Of a stretch of DNA of 64,000 bases, positions 12,319 through 24,446 are shown in pieces (the first letter of the stretch is position 1; the number at the start of each line of letters is the position of its first letter). The notes under the pieces are model-generated. The model was not told the DNA's origin, did no database searches, and was given only the letters and a program-made list of their open reading frames with translations. A program made the translations under genes and the position numbers. The DNA lies in contig JAVHZZ010000001.1 in assembly GCA_036250195.1 (NCBI GenBank), positions 382,705,407-382,769,406 on the forward strand, written 5' to 3'. Origin of the DNA: Mixophyes australis (lineage: Eukaryota; Chordata; Amphibia; Anura; Limnodynastidae).

Positions 12319-12416
12319 AATTAGAGCCTCTGAAATGGTAAATAGAAGCTGGTCTTGAAAAGCTTTAGTACGTCTTCTGTTTCTCATAGTGACATATGTG
12401 CATCTTTTTCACTTCT

Positions 12417-13059
12417 TTAGTGAAAGGTATGAGCTGAAGCACATTCCACTTCGACTCCTTCTGAGTTTGATGGAATGGTAAAGTCTTCCATCTTCTTCAA
12501 ATAGATAACTCTTGTGGTATGTAACAGAAGCATTCCCATTTCTTGAAGGTTCTTACAGATGTACTCCTGTTTGCCGATTTCTGGTCCAACCCGTTGAAGG
12601 CTGCTGCACCATTTATATGATGAATCTGTAATTTTTAACTGAGAGCAATATTTCATCTTGGATCATGTCACTCAATAGATTCCAAATACCACTGTTCATG
12701 TCTGGTGGAATAGGTTGAGCAAAGTCATACAGAGACTGGCCTCAGTCTTTGCCAGTATTGGGTTCGTCACAGCTTTGGGTTAGCTTACATGTTTTCTTGT
12801 GTCACCACATGTATTTTCTTGCAAACTAGCCTAGGCAAGCAGCACAGTGAATAAAACCATTGGGAACCATGAATTGCCTGGTAGTATGCATGTCCTCAGG
12901 GGCAGCGAGAGGTGAGTCGGCCTGCACTGGAGCCCAGTTTCTTTTTTTTTTTAACCATGGCATTTTTGTCCACTTCCAACTGTGGAGCTCATGAGATGGT
13001 GTAAGCATCATCACACAAGACTGTCTGTCTCCTGAGCACTGTGCTGACTGCTGCCACAC
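12417..13059 (-). pseudogene. Broken coding fossil with zinc-finger-like cysteines, family unknown
   Basis: Two minus-strand segments in different frames (13059-12826, then 12656-12417) read like one damaged protein. The first ends with FIHCAACLG, and reading past a stop gives ARKYMW and HKKTC. Together these resemble a C-x2-C ... H-x3-C finger seen in uncharacterised transposon-derived vertebrate proteins. The second contains QEYICKNLQEMGMLLLHTTR, which resembles the helical stretch after that finger in such proteins. A hAT element inserted just upstream at 13109. The resemblance is from memory and the family name is not certain. An old processed pseudogene is an alternative. Confidence 0.35.
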
Positions 13060-13108
13060 TTAGAAGGAGTAACAATCACGGACTGTTTCCAGAACACTTT
13101 GTTGGGAG

Positions 13109-13638
13109 TAGGGATGTGCACCGGCCACTTTTGGTGTCTCGTGTTTTGTGTTTTGGATTCGGATTTGCTTGAGGTTTTGGGTTCAGATTTGTTTCGCAAA
13201 ACACCTGACGAAAGGTTTTGTTTAGGATTTAAGGTTTTGGATTCGGATTTATTTTGAAAAAAACATAAAAAAAGTGCTAAAAACCAGTTTTGTGGGGTTT
13301 TTTTTTCCACTCCTACGCTATTATTAACCTCAATAACATTCAATAACAATCATTTCCACTAATTTCCAGTGTATTTGGAACACCTCACAATATTGTTTTT
13401 AGGCCAAAAGGTTGCACCGAGGTAGCTTGAGCACATAATGCCAAAAAAGAGGTACAAGATGGAATTGTTCTGGGCCCTCCCTCCCACCCCTCGCGAGATT
13501 CGACGCGAGACTTGGACGACAGAGCCTCGTTTTCATTTTTTTGCCCGCCGGAAATATCCGAACAGTGCTAGGATGCCGTTCGGATCCACACTGTTCGGGT
13601 GGGCTCGGATTAGCGGAATCCGAGCCCGCTCATCTCTA
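13109..13638. mobile_element. hAT non-autonomous element, 8-bp TSD
   Basis: The element starts TAGGGATGTGCACCGG and ends GAGCCCGCTCATCTCTA, whose reverse complement TAGAGATGAGCGGGCTC matches the start imperfectly. It is flanked by a perfect 8-bp duplication GTTGGGAG (13101-13108 and 13639-13646). The subterminal TTCGGATTTG and CGGATTAGCGGAATCCGAGC motifs are repeated within the ends. No transposase is encoded. Confidence 0.93.
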
Positions 13639-13646
13639 GTTGGGAG

Positions 13647-13891
13647 CTGTTGCGCCTAGAAGGAACAATGAACGCTACAGCGTACAAGCATACAGTTTTC
13701 ACGATAGAACCAGGTATAAAGTCTTATTCAATCATGAACTTTTTACTGACACATGGTTTTACAATATCTTTTGTATGTCTTATGGCCCCAGGCATGCCAC
13801 AATATATTGCACTATACCAAGTCTACATATGGACTCATGTTTCGGACCAATGTAACCCCTTGCCCCTATATCTATGTTGTTTAGTTATATA

Positions 13892-13895
<4 letters not shown>
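13647..13895. other. Unassigned sequence flanking a hAT insertion
   Basis: The sequence resumes after the hAT insertion. Two overlapping short frames (13640-13855, 13650-13892) show no domain. It may belong to the same fossil as 12417-13059, but no homology was recognised. Confidence 0.4.

Positions 13896-13945
<50 letters not shown>
13896..13945. repeat. (TA)n microsatellite
   Basis: TA dinucleotides, nearly perfect. Confidence 0.97.
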
Positions 13946-13948
<3 letters not shown>

Positions 13949-15495
13949 GCTAATGGGTAAACATTGTTGATTATTTAAAAATAAGAATTTTCTCCATGGC
14001 ATGTGCACGTGAAATATCATTTTAATATTTCTGGTGTCTGCTATTTAAATAATACAGATATGCTCAGGTGAATTTCATGACTGCAATTCTCTTTAACAAA
14101 AAATCTGTAACATATATTTCTGTATACATAACATCCTTTCAAAAAAATCTATATATTATTTTTACCATTCATTAATCTAGCACCAACATATTATGTAGTG
14201 CTATATAAACAAAAAATGTTACTAAACTATTATTTAAGATATCCATTCATGAGAGGAGCTCTTGATCTCACATGATGACCTAAGCTTTAATTTGCAAGAC
14301 TTTGTCTGTCGCCTCCAGTCTGCTGCATGCCACCTGCTGCTGCTGTTAGTAGGAGCCATGCTGTGATAACTATAGTGATAATTATACTTCATTTTCTGTC
14401 TGTGGTGGCAGGTGGGAAGGTTTGTGGGTGGGATCTGAGGGTTTCTAAAGGCATGTGGTAGAATTTTGGAGCAAGTGAGCAGCATGTTGGACATTTTGGG
14501 ATGAGTGATGTGAGTGCACGGAAGTCATTTTCAGGCTATTTTGTTTATTCATTCTTTATCATTCATTTTTTTTAAAATTAGAGGCATCCGCGTTAAATGC
14601 TATTCAATTGTTTTTTAACGCAGCGTGTTAAACAGGAAAATATGCTGTTTTATCTCGCACCTCTTTGAGGTGTGTTAAAAATAAAAAACCTCTGAAAAGT
14701 ATTTGAAATCATGTAATAATGTGGAAAGAAAGTTAAACTTATGTATATCACTAATGCCTAACTTGTGTAAGTTGATTTTCTTGTGAAAAAATTATGAAAT
14801 AAAATAATAAAAATCCCTAATTAATTATATTTATGTATGTTTTTGGTACAGATATGAATTTAGTAATGTGTTTTGACATGGTATAGATGATTGTATGGTA
14901 AAACATAGTTTAATTAAAAATTATGCTAAACAAAGTACTTAAATGTAGATATATCAATGTGTAATGCAATCTAATGTATGGAAATGTATGCAAAACTTTT
15001 TTTTTGTGTTATACATGTGTTAAAACTCCCCTTCACTCCCCTAAAATCTCGCAAACACAATATTTAAAGCACAGGGTCAGCGTTCCCTCTTTTTCAATTG
15101 AATTGCACGAGTTTTCCCGCTGTGCTAACTGAGAATGGCCGCCATTGTCGTCAAAACCCAAAATCCACGGAAGATTTTTTTTTTTGTATAATGCAAAAAA
15201 AAACTTGCTAACAATTGAATACCCCCTGTGCATCTGACCAGTTTGGTGTGAAGATTCTTGATGAGCTATACTACAGACGGTGCCCCCACCCTCTGCACCA
15301 TAGCTAAACACCGGATTGCTGCTTTAACAATAAATTCAGTTTGTGCAGTCTCCATTCTTAACAAAAATATATTTATGGAAAAAGCTATTTAAGTCCTCTG
15401 TGAAGATAGAGGACTGAAAGATGAACATTTATGAAGATAGGAAATGAACAATGGTCTACTATGTGTAATGCTATTATGTGACTGATGAAATCAAT
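13946..15495. other. AT-rich DNA; possible degraded inverted-repeat element
   Basis: No gene was recognised. A 12-bp inverted repeat TATTCAATTGTT (14601-14612) and AACAATTGAATA (15210-15221), 597 bp apart, could mark the ends of an old MITE, but no TSD is evident. A short piece at 14178-14206 resembles the L2 3' tail. Confidence 0.4.
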
Positions 15496-16300
15496 TATCA
15501 TCATCATCATAATTTATTTATATAGCGCCAACATATTCCATAGCGCTTTACAATTGGGGATAAACATAATAAACTTATAAACAAACTGGGTAAAACAGAC
15601 AAAGAGGTGAGAAGGCCCTGCGCGCAAGCTTACAATCTATGGGACAATGGGAGATTCACACATGAGGGTAAGTCTACATTTTGCATTTTGGCCCAGCCAG
15701 ACTGCAAAGGTAAAAGTGACTCATAAGCTAAATGAACCCATCACACAACAATGTTGGTCAGGGGGTAGTTGTCTTGTGTGAAATTGTGTAACAGGCTAAA
15801 GGTAACGAGGTTAAGAGGGTGGCTGAGGAATATTATAAGCTTGTCTGAAGAGGTAGGTTTTCAGAGAATGCTTGAGAGTTTGTAGACCAGAGGAGAGTCT
15901 TACTGTGCGAGGGAGAGAATTCCATAGAGTGGGTGCAGCCCGAAAAAAGTCCTGTAACCGGGAATGGAAGGATATAATGAGGGTGAATGAGAGATGCAGA
16001 TCTTGTGTAGAATGGAGTTGCCGAGTTGGGAGATATTTTGAGACAAGAGAGGAGATGTATGTTGGTGCAGCTTTGTTGATGGCCTTGTAGGTTAGTAAAA
16101 GTATTTTATTTGGATTCGGTACAAAACAGGCAGCCAGTGTAGAGACATACAGAGTGATTCAACAGAGGAAAAATGATTTGCAAGGAAAATCAGTCTTGCC
16201 GCAGCATGCAAAATAGATTGTAGAGGTTTGAGTCTGTTTTTGGGAAGACCAGAAAGGAGGGAATTGCAATAATCAATGCGGGAGATGATGAGTGCATGAA

Positions 16301-17447
16301 TTAAGGTTTTTGCAGTGTCTTGCGTGAGATATGTGCGAATCTGGAAATGTTCTTTAGATGTATGTAGCAGGATTTAGATATAGAGTCAATGTGGGGAACA
16401 AAGGATAGGTGTGAGTAAAGGATTACCTCTAGGCAGCGAGCTTGTGGGGTGGGATTTATGGTCATGTTATCAACAGAGATAGAAATGTCAGGTATGCTCT
16501 TGTTGGTGGGTGGGAATATTATTAACTCTGTTTTAGAAAGATTAAGTATGAGTTGGCGAGAGGACATCCAAGATGAAATGGCAGAAAGATAGTCAGTTAC
16601 ACTGGACAACACAGATGTTCGAGAGATCAGGAGAGGATAGATAGATTTGGGTATCATCCGCATAGAGATGATACTGAAAGCCAAAGGAAATTATTAGATT
16701 TCCAAGAGAGGCGGTATAGATAGAGAACAGCAGAGGACCTAGCACTGAGCCTTGTGGTACTCCAACTGACAGGAAAAGTGGAGCAGAGGTGGCTCCAGAG
16801 AAATTAACAGTGAAAGAGTGATTAGAAAGGTAGGATGAGGATAGAACAGTGTCTTGAAGACCTAGGGATTGCAGCATTTGTAGGAGAAGAGAGTGGTCAA
16901 CGGTGTCAAATGCAGCCAAGAGATCCAGGAGAATTAGGAGAGAGTAATGGCGTTCAGTTTTAGCAGTGATCAGATCATTGACAACCTTGGTCAACACAGT
17001 CTCTGTGGAGTGTTGAGAACGAAAACCAGACTGAAGAGGATCCAACAGGTTGTTAGCGGAAAGAAAGCGTGTGAGGCGAGTGTAGGCAAGTCTCTCTAGA
17101 AGCTTGGAGGGGCACGGCAGCTGAGAGATGGGACAGTAATTTGATAGAGAGTTTGGGTCGGAATCTTGTTTTTTTAGAATAGGAGTAATCATTGCATGCT
17201 TGTATAGTGATGGAAAGATGCCAGTAGAGAGCAAGAGATTACAGATTTGAGTTAGAGGTGAAATGAGTACAGGAGACAGGGATCTACCAATTTGCGAGGG
17301 AATAGGATCAAGAGGACTGGAGGTAGAGTAGGAAGATAAGAAGAGCGTAGAAATTTCCTCTTCATTTGTGGGGTCAAATGAAGAGAGGGTGTCAGAGGGT
17401 AGTGGGAAGGAATTGAGCTGATTGCTTGTCGAGGAAGAGGATACCAT
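16301..17447 (-). pseudogene. L2 reverse transcriptase, frameshifted
   Basis: The 284-residue minus-strand frame (17447-16593) carries the RT core. It shows ITPILKK near the start, [12 protein letters not shown], motif [18 protein letters not shown], motif [18 protein letters not shown] and motif [12 protein letters not shown], so the key aspartates are still present. The frame then breaks, and the C-terminal end continues in another frame at 16684-16301 (DNMTINPTPQARCLEVILYS). The enzyme would copy element RNA at a nicked target site. Motif wording places it in the L2 rather than the L1 clade. The frameshift should make it inactive. Confidence 0.93.
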
Positions 17448-17548
17448 TTCTAGTCTGATCTTGTCAATCTTGTCCTTGAAGTAGGAAGCAAGATCCTAAA
17501 CACTGATAGTATATGGAGGGTTCAGGGTGAGAGGATTGAGAAGATATT

Positions 17549-18275
17549 TCAATGTATTGAAAAGGCGTTTGGGGTTAGAAGCCTGAGCATAGATAAGAGA
17601 TTGGAAGTATGTTTGTTTTGCAGTGTCCAGAGCATTTCTATTGGAGTGGTAGACAGAAGTATATGTGAAGAAGTCATTAGAGGTGCGAGATTTACACCAG
17701 TGACGTTCTGCTTTATGGGACAGTTTTTGAAGATTTTGTGTTGCTTTAGTGTGCCACGGTTGACATCAAAGTCGACGTGTAGTATGTAGTGTCGCTGGAG
17801 CCACTTGATCAAGGGCCGTTGCTAAGGTTTGGTGAAAATGAGGTACTGCCATCTCAGGGGATGAGAATGTAGAGATAGGGGAGAGAAGGTGTTGGAGAGA
17901 GGTGGAAAATTGTTGACGATTAATAGAATTCAGATTTCTGCGGGTATGAGGAGGCTTGGTAGAGTTAGACAGTAGAGATATTAGAGCAGTGGGGGTGAGT
18001 GAGTAGCTGATAAAGGTGATGATCCGAGAGGGGGAAGGGTGTGTTAAGAAAATTAGAAACTGAGTATAGTCTAGAGAAAACAAGATCAAGGCAGTGGCCA
18101 TCCTGATGAGTAGATGATTCAATCTACTGGGAGAGGTCAAGTGAGGAGGATAGAGAGAGTAGTTTAGAAGCAGCTTTGAAAGGTGGGTTATCAATGGGGA
18201 TGTTGAAATCACCCATGATGATGGTGGGGATCTCTGAAGATAAGAAGTGAGGGAGCCATGCAGAGAAATACTCAA
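17549..18275 (-). pseudogene. L2 ORF2 linker and endonuclease end, frameshifted
   Basis: Two further minus-strand frames bridge endonuclease and RT. The 18275-17766 frame repeats the end of the endonuclease out of frame and runs to LDQVAPATLHTTRRL. The 17812-17549 frame covers the spacer before RT, again largely out of frame. The segments overlap the endonuclease frame, which locates a frameshift near 18.12 kb. Confidence 0.7.
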
Positions 18276-19017
18276 TAAATTGTTGGTGTGCTCCAGGGGG
18301 ACGATAGATCACTGCAACACATAGAGAGAGTGGATTAAAAATGCGAATAGCATGTACTTCAAAAGATGTGAACATGAGTGATGGGACATTTGGTAAAACT
18401 GTAAACGTGCACTGTGGGGAGAAAAGTAGTCCAACCCCCCCCCCTCCTTGTCTGCCTTCAGGTCTGGAGGTGTGGGTGAGATGGAGGCCACCATGTGAAA
18501 GTGCTGCAGGTGAGGCAGTGTCTGATTGCATGAGCCATGTTTCTGTTATTGCCAGAAGGTTGAGGTTTTTTGAGAGGAAGAGATCATGAATGGAGGTAAG
18601 TTTGTTACAAACAGAGCGTGCATTCCAAAGGGCACATTTAAAGGACTTTGGAAGAGAGGGGAGACAGGTGATGTGTTTGAGGTTCGCTATAGAACGGTAG
18701 TGCTCTGATGTATGTGTGTGTGAGGAGTGTAGGGGACCTGGATTAGGTGATATATCACCAGCTAATAGAAGCAGAGTGAGAGAAAGATAGGCAAGGTGAT
18801 TGTAAGATGTGTGACTTTTTATCTTCTGGCGACAGGTGGAGGTTGTACTTGTTAGAGATAATAAATAGGACAGCAGTTCATGGGTGTTGACTAAAGGTGA
18901 GTGGAGTAATGCAGGTGCAATATGAACAAATGTTTGTGTTGGTGGAGGGGTGAAAGATGACACAGTTCTAAAGATCATGCCATGAAAAGAGACTAAGAAA
19001 ATCAATTTGTTAAACAT
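18124..19017 (-). pseudogene. L2 ORF2 N-terminus: 2A-like motif and APE endonuclease
   Basis: A 297-residue frame. Residues about 72-86 are strongly hydrophobic (LAYLSLTLLLLAG) and lead into DISPNPGP at residues 88-95. The apurinic endonuclease-like domain follows: CALWNARSVCNKL, LLAITETWL, GGGGVGLLF, VAVIYRPPG and IIMGDFNIP. These match the N, E and GDFN motifs of APE-type LINE endonucleases, which nick target DNA. The His-containing C-terminal motif lies past the frameshift. The ATG at 19017 begins the frame, but it is not certain to be the original start, since L2 elements can have a preceding ORF1. Confidence 0.9.
18733..18756 (-). other. 2A-like ribosome-skipping motif in L2 ORF2
   Basis: Encodes DISPNPGP, compared with the 2A consensus D(V/I)ExNPGP. 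The invariant NPGP is kept, while the usual Glu is Ser. It sits directly before the endonuclease and after a hydrophobic stretch. 2A-like sequences at this place are known from several APE-type non-LTR retrotransposons, where some split the protein during translation and some act as signal sequences when uncleaved. Activity with Ser in place of Glu is uncertain. Confidence 0.75.
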
Positions 19018-21108
19018 TGGGATAAAAGTAGTTAAAGCAAAAAAGGTAGGGGATTTTCAAGAATGACCTCTTTGCAGTGCATATAGATAGAAAATTAATG
19101 AGAATTATTTGCATAGCTAATACAATATAATATAATATAACATTTATATTAATAATATAATTTTTATTACATTAAATATATATTTGTTCATATTTTATGA
19201 TCATGCTGTCTGCCCATTCAATTTTTAGATTAGCTCCTATATTCTATAAAATTGTAGAGCTCTCATCAATCAATCATCCTGATTGATCTTTGAACGGAAT
19301 GTGATCGCATGTAACATGTAGTCATGTTCATATGCTAGAGGATTCCAGGATGCGTTTCCATTTGAATCGGTATAAATACACTGTGGCTGTATGTTACTTG
19401 CCATATTTAGACAGACAGAACACACTGTAATAGTGCAATACAAGGTCCCATAAGAAGGCATGCAAAAAAATATATTTTATAAAATTAATTTACAACTCTT
19501 AATACTATAATCATTACTAAAAATATGTTTTTCAAAAAAAAAAAAAATGTTAACATGAAATACATGAAAATACATAAATCAGGATGTTTTTAATGCATAC
19601 TGTGCATAAAATGCATTTTTAAAGTTTGTCTCACATGCACACACATGTTCTGGCATGCATATAGGTTAGTCATCACTATCAGTTGGCACTTACACCTGCC
19701 ATACATCATTTGCTGATGCAAATGATGCGGATCGAAAACACATGCCTATAAGATGACTTGATTTTAAGTCAGCCACTTCTGCGTAGGCATGCCCTCAATA
19801 CGCCCTTACTGTACATTTCCTATGTCTGTCCACCTCTTCCCACCCCTGTTCCGCCATTTATATTTTCTTTTTCTGTAATACAGCAATCTCTCTGCTGCAG
19901 TTGTCAGCTTTAAACAGTTTGGTGTGTGATAGCAGTACTCAATACATACCACTCACCACTCTTGCATCTGGTCGGCTGGGTTGGCGATCTGCAATTCTGA
20001 CACCACTCATGACACAGGCACTCTTCTGTTGATGCACACATGGACAAATCCTTGCTTGAAATAAATGGTACTTGTATTGTTCCATCACAATAAACAGCAT
20101 ACACATCGTTGGGATGACACCAGGCAACTTAACACTGGCTAAGTCCAGTTTCCCTCTCTGGTCACTGGCCACTAGCTGGCATCGGTCGCAATGCACAAGT
20201 GCACAATACAGTCTTTTATACTTGAAACTCCTCCTACTCCTCCTTCAGCCTAACCTTGATAGACAGATGACACTGCCACCTTGCCTTTAGAAGGAAGTCT
20301 CCTCAGGTGCTTTGTAATTCAGCTTCATTGCAGCCAAACCTTGTCAGCATTGGTTTTAGCTGTGGAAGAGACACTTTGAAAGCATGTAAATGAAATCACA
20401 TTTTATACTTTTACTTTGTCACACATGTCTTACACCTGTATATCTCTTAACCTAGGTGCACTGCTATACCAGTTTATAACCCAGTCTGCAGCACTTTCCT
20501 GCAGACTGTCAGCTGAATAGCTGATTTATCTCTTAGAGGTCTGAGTAAACACACCAAAATCCTATTTTTTTTGGTCTGGGCAGAACTGAGATTCACCACC
20601 ACTAAGGACGACAGCAACTACACAGGGAACTGGTGAAGCCTTAAGCGGCTTGTTCTAAGAGACTTATCTTTTGCTCCATAATGGTCTTTTAAAAACTAGG
20701 TAAATGTTTTATGAATTATAAAGGATAAGGTATTTGATATGCTTAGAGGTTCACTTAGAGATCCAAACCCATCCATGACTGTCTCTTCCATGGTTATCAT
20801 GTCTTTACTGCAATTAGTTAAGACCCCATTGAGCTTAAAGCTAGCTTTTCATGGTATTCTGTATCATCCAATTGCCTGCAGTAAATAGCAGAGTAAGGTG
20901 TATCTAAGTCTTGATGAGGCAGATAAGAACTAAGCAGCAATCCCTCCTACATACCCCCAATTATATCAATTTATGTATTTTATAATTTAGGGGATTTTTT
21001 TCATAGATTTTTATCATCATATACCTGGTGCACAAAACTGAAAGAGAAAAAAGAACTGATGAAGGCTAGGGAATTCTAGAAAGTGTACTAATTGCAGTTT
21101 CCTCTCAT
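19018..21108. other. Unassigned sequence
   Basis: No gene or repeat family was recognised. A cysteine-containing minus-strand frame at 20104-19910 and its overlapping partner (20196-19939) have no domain I can name. AT-rich tracts occur near 19110-19190. Confidence 0.45.
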
Positions 21109-22228
21109 TTGTCTGAGCATGAAGGTCAGAAGGAGGGAGATCCATCATCAATAATAACAAGTGGAGTTAAACTTGATAAAGTGAATGAAATTATAACGGT
21201 TATTGTTGCTCATGATGATAATGATAGTGATTCAAGTAATATGATAACTTGTACTTCTGTTACAGATACTACACTAATTTCAGAACCACATTCAAGTTCT
21301 GCACATAAAGCTGATGTTACTGAGGTTTGTTCCACATCTTACTCAAAGTTGGTATCTGATGTTGAATTAAATAGGAAAAAGAAGCGATTGAATTTCAATA
21401 TAGAACTTCTGGAATCTGGTTTCTTAGTCACCCAAATAGAACAACATTTTTCGCGCCTGACAAAAAATGGCAGTCAATTTCGGACTTACATACTGAATTA
21501 TCACTTAAAGAACATTTTCAAGAAAAATGTCCTTGTGACTAGTTAGTTTGGAGTAAGACTAAGCAAGCTTAGTTCTGTTTTTCATTTCTTTATTCAGCAA
21601 GCGTCCAGCAACACATTGTTCAGTTTTGACAACAGAAATCAGTTGGGGACCCTCTAAGGGTCATAAAACTCTCCAATAAAATACCTGACTATGAAAATAG
21701 TAATAATCATCAGTCATGTTATAAAGGGTGGCTAAATTTGGAAAACAATCTTGAAAAAAACACTACAGTTTATAGTTTATTATGGCAAAAAATCCAGAAT
21801 GAAACACAAGTTTGAAAGGCCTTATTACAAAGATTTCTCAATGTAGTTCTGCTTTTTGCAGACAGTGGATTTGCTCTTAGAGGAACAAGCAACCTAATCG
21901 GACATCCAAGAAATGACAAATTTTTAGGAATGCTAGAAGTTTTAAGCCACTACGACCCTTTGCTTGCAGTGCATTTTAAAAATGAGAAACTGGCGCAAAT
22001 GGAGAAAAAAAGATTACAAGTACATTACTTATCAGCAGAAATTTAATATAAATTGTGTTGTGCCGAATATGTTTTTAACATGTTTTTGCACTTTAAAGGA
22101 AAGAGAAATTGCTAAGTGTTTTTCTATAATTGTAGATGTAACACCAGACTCGACTCACATGGAGCAAACTAAATTCCTTTTGCTTTATTACACCTGAGGG
22201 ATGGTCATCAGCCCAAAGTTGATTAAAG
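21109..22228 (+). pseudogene. hAT transposase, N-terminal and DUF4371-like part
   Basis: The open frame 21109-21546 encodes an acidic N-terminus and a segment ending near the first zinc-finger region. Beyond its stop, reading across frames gives GTSNLIGHPRNDKFLGMLE, LSHYDPLLAVH, KNEKLAQMEKKRL and a VDVTPDSTHMEQTKFL segment (22130-22175). Their order and wording match the DUF4371-like part of ZMYM1/TTF-type hAT proteins, including the catalytic-aspartate neighbourhood around D(C/V)TPD. Multiple stops and frameshifts make it non-functional. Confidence 0.75.
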
Positions 22229-22233
22229 ACTAA

Positions 22234-22408
22234 GGGCTAGATTTACTAAGCTGCGGGTTTGAAAAAGTGGGGATGTTGCCTATAGCAACCAATCAGATTC
22301 TAGCTTTCATATATTTAGTACCTTCTACAAAATAACAGCTAGAATCTGATTGGTTGCTATAGGCAACACCCCCACTTTTTCAAACTCGCAGCTTAGTAAA
22401 TCTAGCCC
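22234..22408. mobile_element. Hairpin MITE, family GGGCTAGATTTACTAAG, copy 2
   Basis: A 175-bp near-perfect palindrome nearly identical to the copy at 3552. It is flanked by TAA on both sides (22231-22233 and 22409-22411). It interrupts the hAT transposase fossil. Confidence 0.92.
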
Positions 22409-24446
22409 TAAGTATTGTGGTGAAATAGCTCCTATCCCTTATGTGGTTAAAAGGGGGCATGGCAGGCTTGCTGGGCTACTCCCATGGTGTGGCACATTGA
22501 CAGCTACTTAGCATGCCTTGTTTAAATTTCCTGCTGGACCAATGATTTTCCTCTTTGTGCCTGGTGCAAGCTAGGATAAGAAGCACACACCTCTATCGAG
22601 CTGTCTGTTTCTGGATTCCTTTCTGTGCTGTTGTTTTTTTTGTGTGCGGTTTGATGTGCAGTCTGTATCGGTCTGTGGCTTTCTTTTCCTTCACTTTGTA
22701 TTTTCACTATTCATTCCTTACTCTTTTTCCTTTGCTTTTCTTTCTTGTTTTTTCTTTTCCCCAATCTACCTGTTTCCCTCCTTTACTCCAATCTTTATGT
22801 CCCCAGCTGCGCCGCTTCCACCAGTGCTCCTGTGTTACCACCGTCTGTTAGGCGAGTGAGTGGTCATGTTGTTAAGCCGGCTGTGTGCTTGCGGACAGAT
22901 GGCTTCCCATCCATACTGCGCACTTGCCTCCCTGTTAGGGGCCCTGTGTGCATAGAACAGTTTATGGCCTGCACACCGCTGCAGGCAGGTAGATGGTGAG
23001 GCCGGATGCAGTGCTGGATAAGGGAAATAGCATGTGACAGGTGGCCAATCACTTACCTCCCTCCATAGCTATTGCTTCCCCCTCCCATTTTCCTCTCTAA
23101 TAAATAATGTTTTCCCCCTCTATCCACCAAGCATGATGCCAGTGATGTGTCTGTTGGAGCGTGGTGCAGCCCTGCCTCCTTTGCAGTTTCTGGCCTCGCT
23201 GCTGGCCTTGTGTTGACCATTGTTGCTGGGGTTAACGTGGCTGCTGCCTCTACTTCCCCCATCCTCCACTGCTAAATAGCATTTCTTGGTGGATGGTAGT
23301 TCCCCCGCATTCAGTTGTCCCAATTGTCATCCCTCCTGGACCTGTTGTGCCCCCTCCAGCACTGTTGGAGGCATTGGGCGATGTGCGGCTGGGAGTTTGT
23401 GCCACTATCCCGCGGGGTGTCCCTTGGGCCCCGGGAGGCCCCTCCTGCCTGTAGTCTGTGGCAACAGCAATGCAATCTTGAGATTTCCCGGGTCTGCCTT
23501 CATATGGAGGAGCCATTGTTTTCAGTCTGTTTTGTGGTCAAACTCTTGCCCTGCTCCACCTTTCTCTGATATGCTTTTTCCGTTGTTTTTCTTGCCTGCA
23601 TCCTCCTAGGTTTCCGGTCATGCGGTGGGGTTTGGTTGTTCTCCTTTTGATTCCTATCCCTGGTTCCCTTCTGGGTTTGCACTGCCATCTCCATGCCCTC
23701 CTTTGCTGGTGCCAGTCTCGGCCCCTCCCCTTTCTGCTTTAAATGTTGGTGGTGCTAAATTTTCGGTTTCAGTACGGGTCTCAGACCGGGGTGCCCAATG
23801 CTTCACGTTTTCAGGGAGTAGACAACCAAGCTGGGCTGGCATGGGTGTTGTTTTTGGTTTGGATGACAGTCCTTGTGTTCTGAGTGAGAATGATCTTGTG
23901 TTGTATTTCTTGTGGGTCACAAAACTTCCTGAATAAACTGCTTAAGGTTCTGTGCAAGCATTATGTAGGCAAGGGTGCCCCGGTGGGCAGGAGTAGCGGT
24001 GAGGTCCCACAAAGCATATAGAGATTACGGGTAAGGAGATTTTTAGTGGGGTTTGTCTGTCTGTGTGGTGATGGATTAGGAAGGGCCATTATGTGGTGGA
24101 GGCTAGTGCTAATGGTGGCGGCGTCACCAAATGTTATAAGTTCTATCATAATTGGTTGAGCTTTTTTATATTTTTGCGGCTGTTACTTAGTCACTAGGCC
24201 ACTAAATTCCTTGATGTGTTCAAAGACGTACATATAATTCATGACATGTATATGTCCCCTAAGCAGGGTGCTTAGATGGCTCATGATGAGGAGTTTCGTG
24301 CCAAGTATGATGGTCATCTGATTCTTTTCTGTTTAAAGATGTTGAGGTTTGGCTTAAGATTTCCCAGGAAGGGCGGGTGGCCGTGAACGTTTTTTTGCAG
24401 TGATGGTCGGGTATGCTGAGGAGGCCTGACACACCTGTTCTGCAGA

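Larger units (their letters stand above)
15496..19017 (-). mobile_element. L2-clade LINE, nearly full length, decayed
   Basis: A 3.5-kb non-LTR retrotransposon in minus orientation. Its 3' end, at the left, is a (ATC)n tract followed by TATATAGCGCCAACATATTC and AGCGCTTTACAATTG, a tail characteristic of vertebrate L2. Upstream lie the end of the reverse transcriptase, the RT core, a linker and the endonuclease, in the expected order for one ORF2. The frame is broken at several points: near 18.1 kb between endonuclease pieces, around 17.5-17.8 kb before RT, and near 16.6 kb inside RT. No flanking TSD was identified. Confidence 0.93.

Noticed and set aside
15872..16090. Plus-strand frame of 72 codons
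   Set aside because: It lies antisense to the L2 3' region.
22555..23936. Cluster of overlapping frames as a separate gene
   Set aside because: They lie in the region where the poorly conserved first ORF of the DIRS element would be, and no frame stands out.
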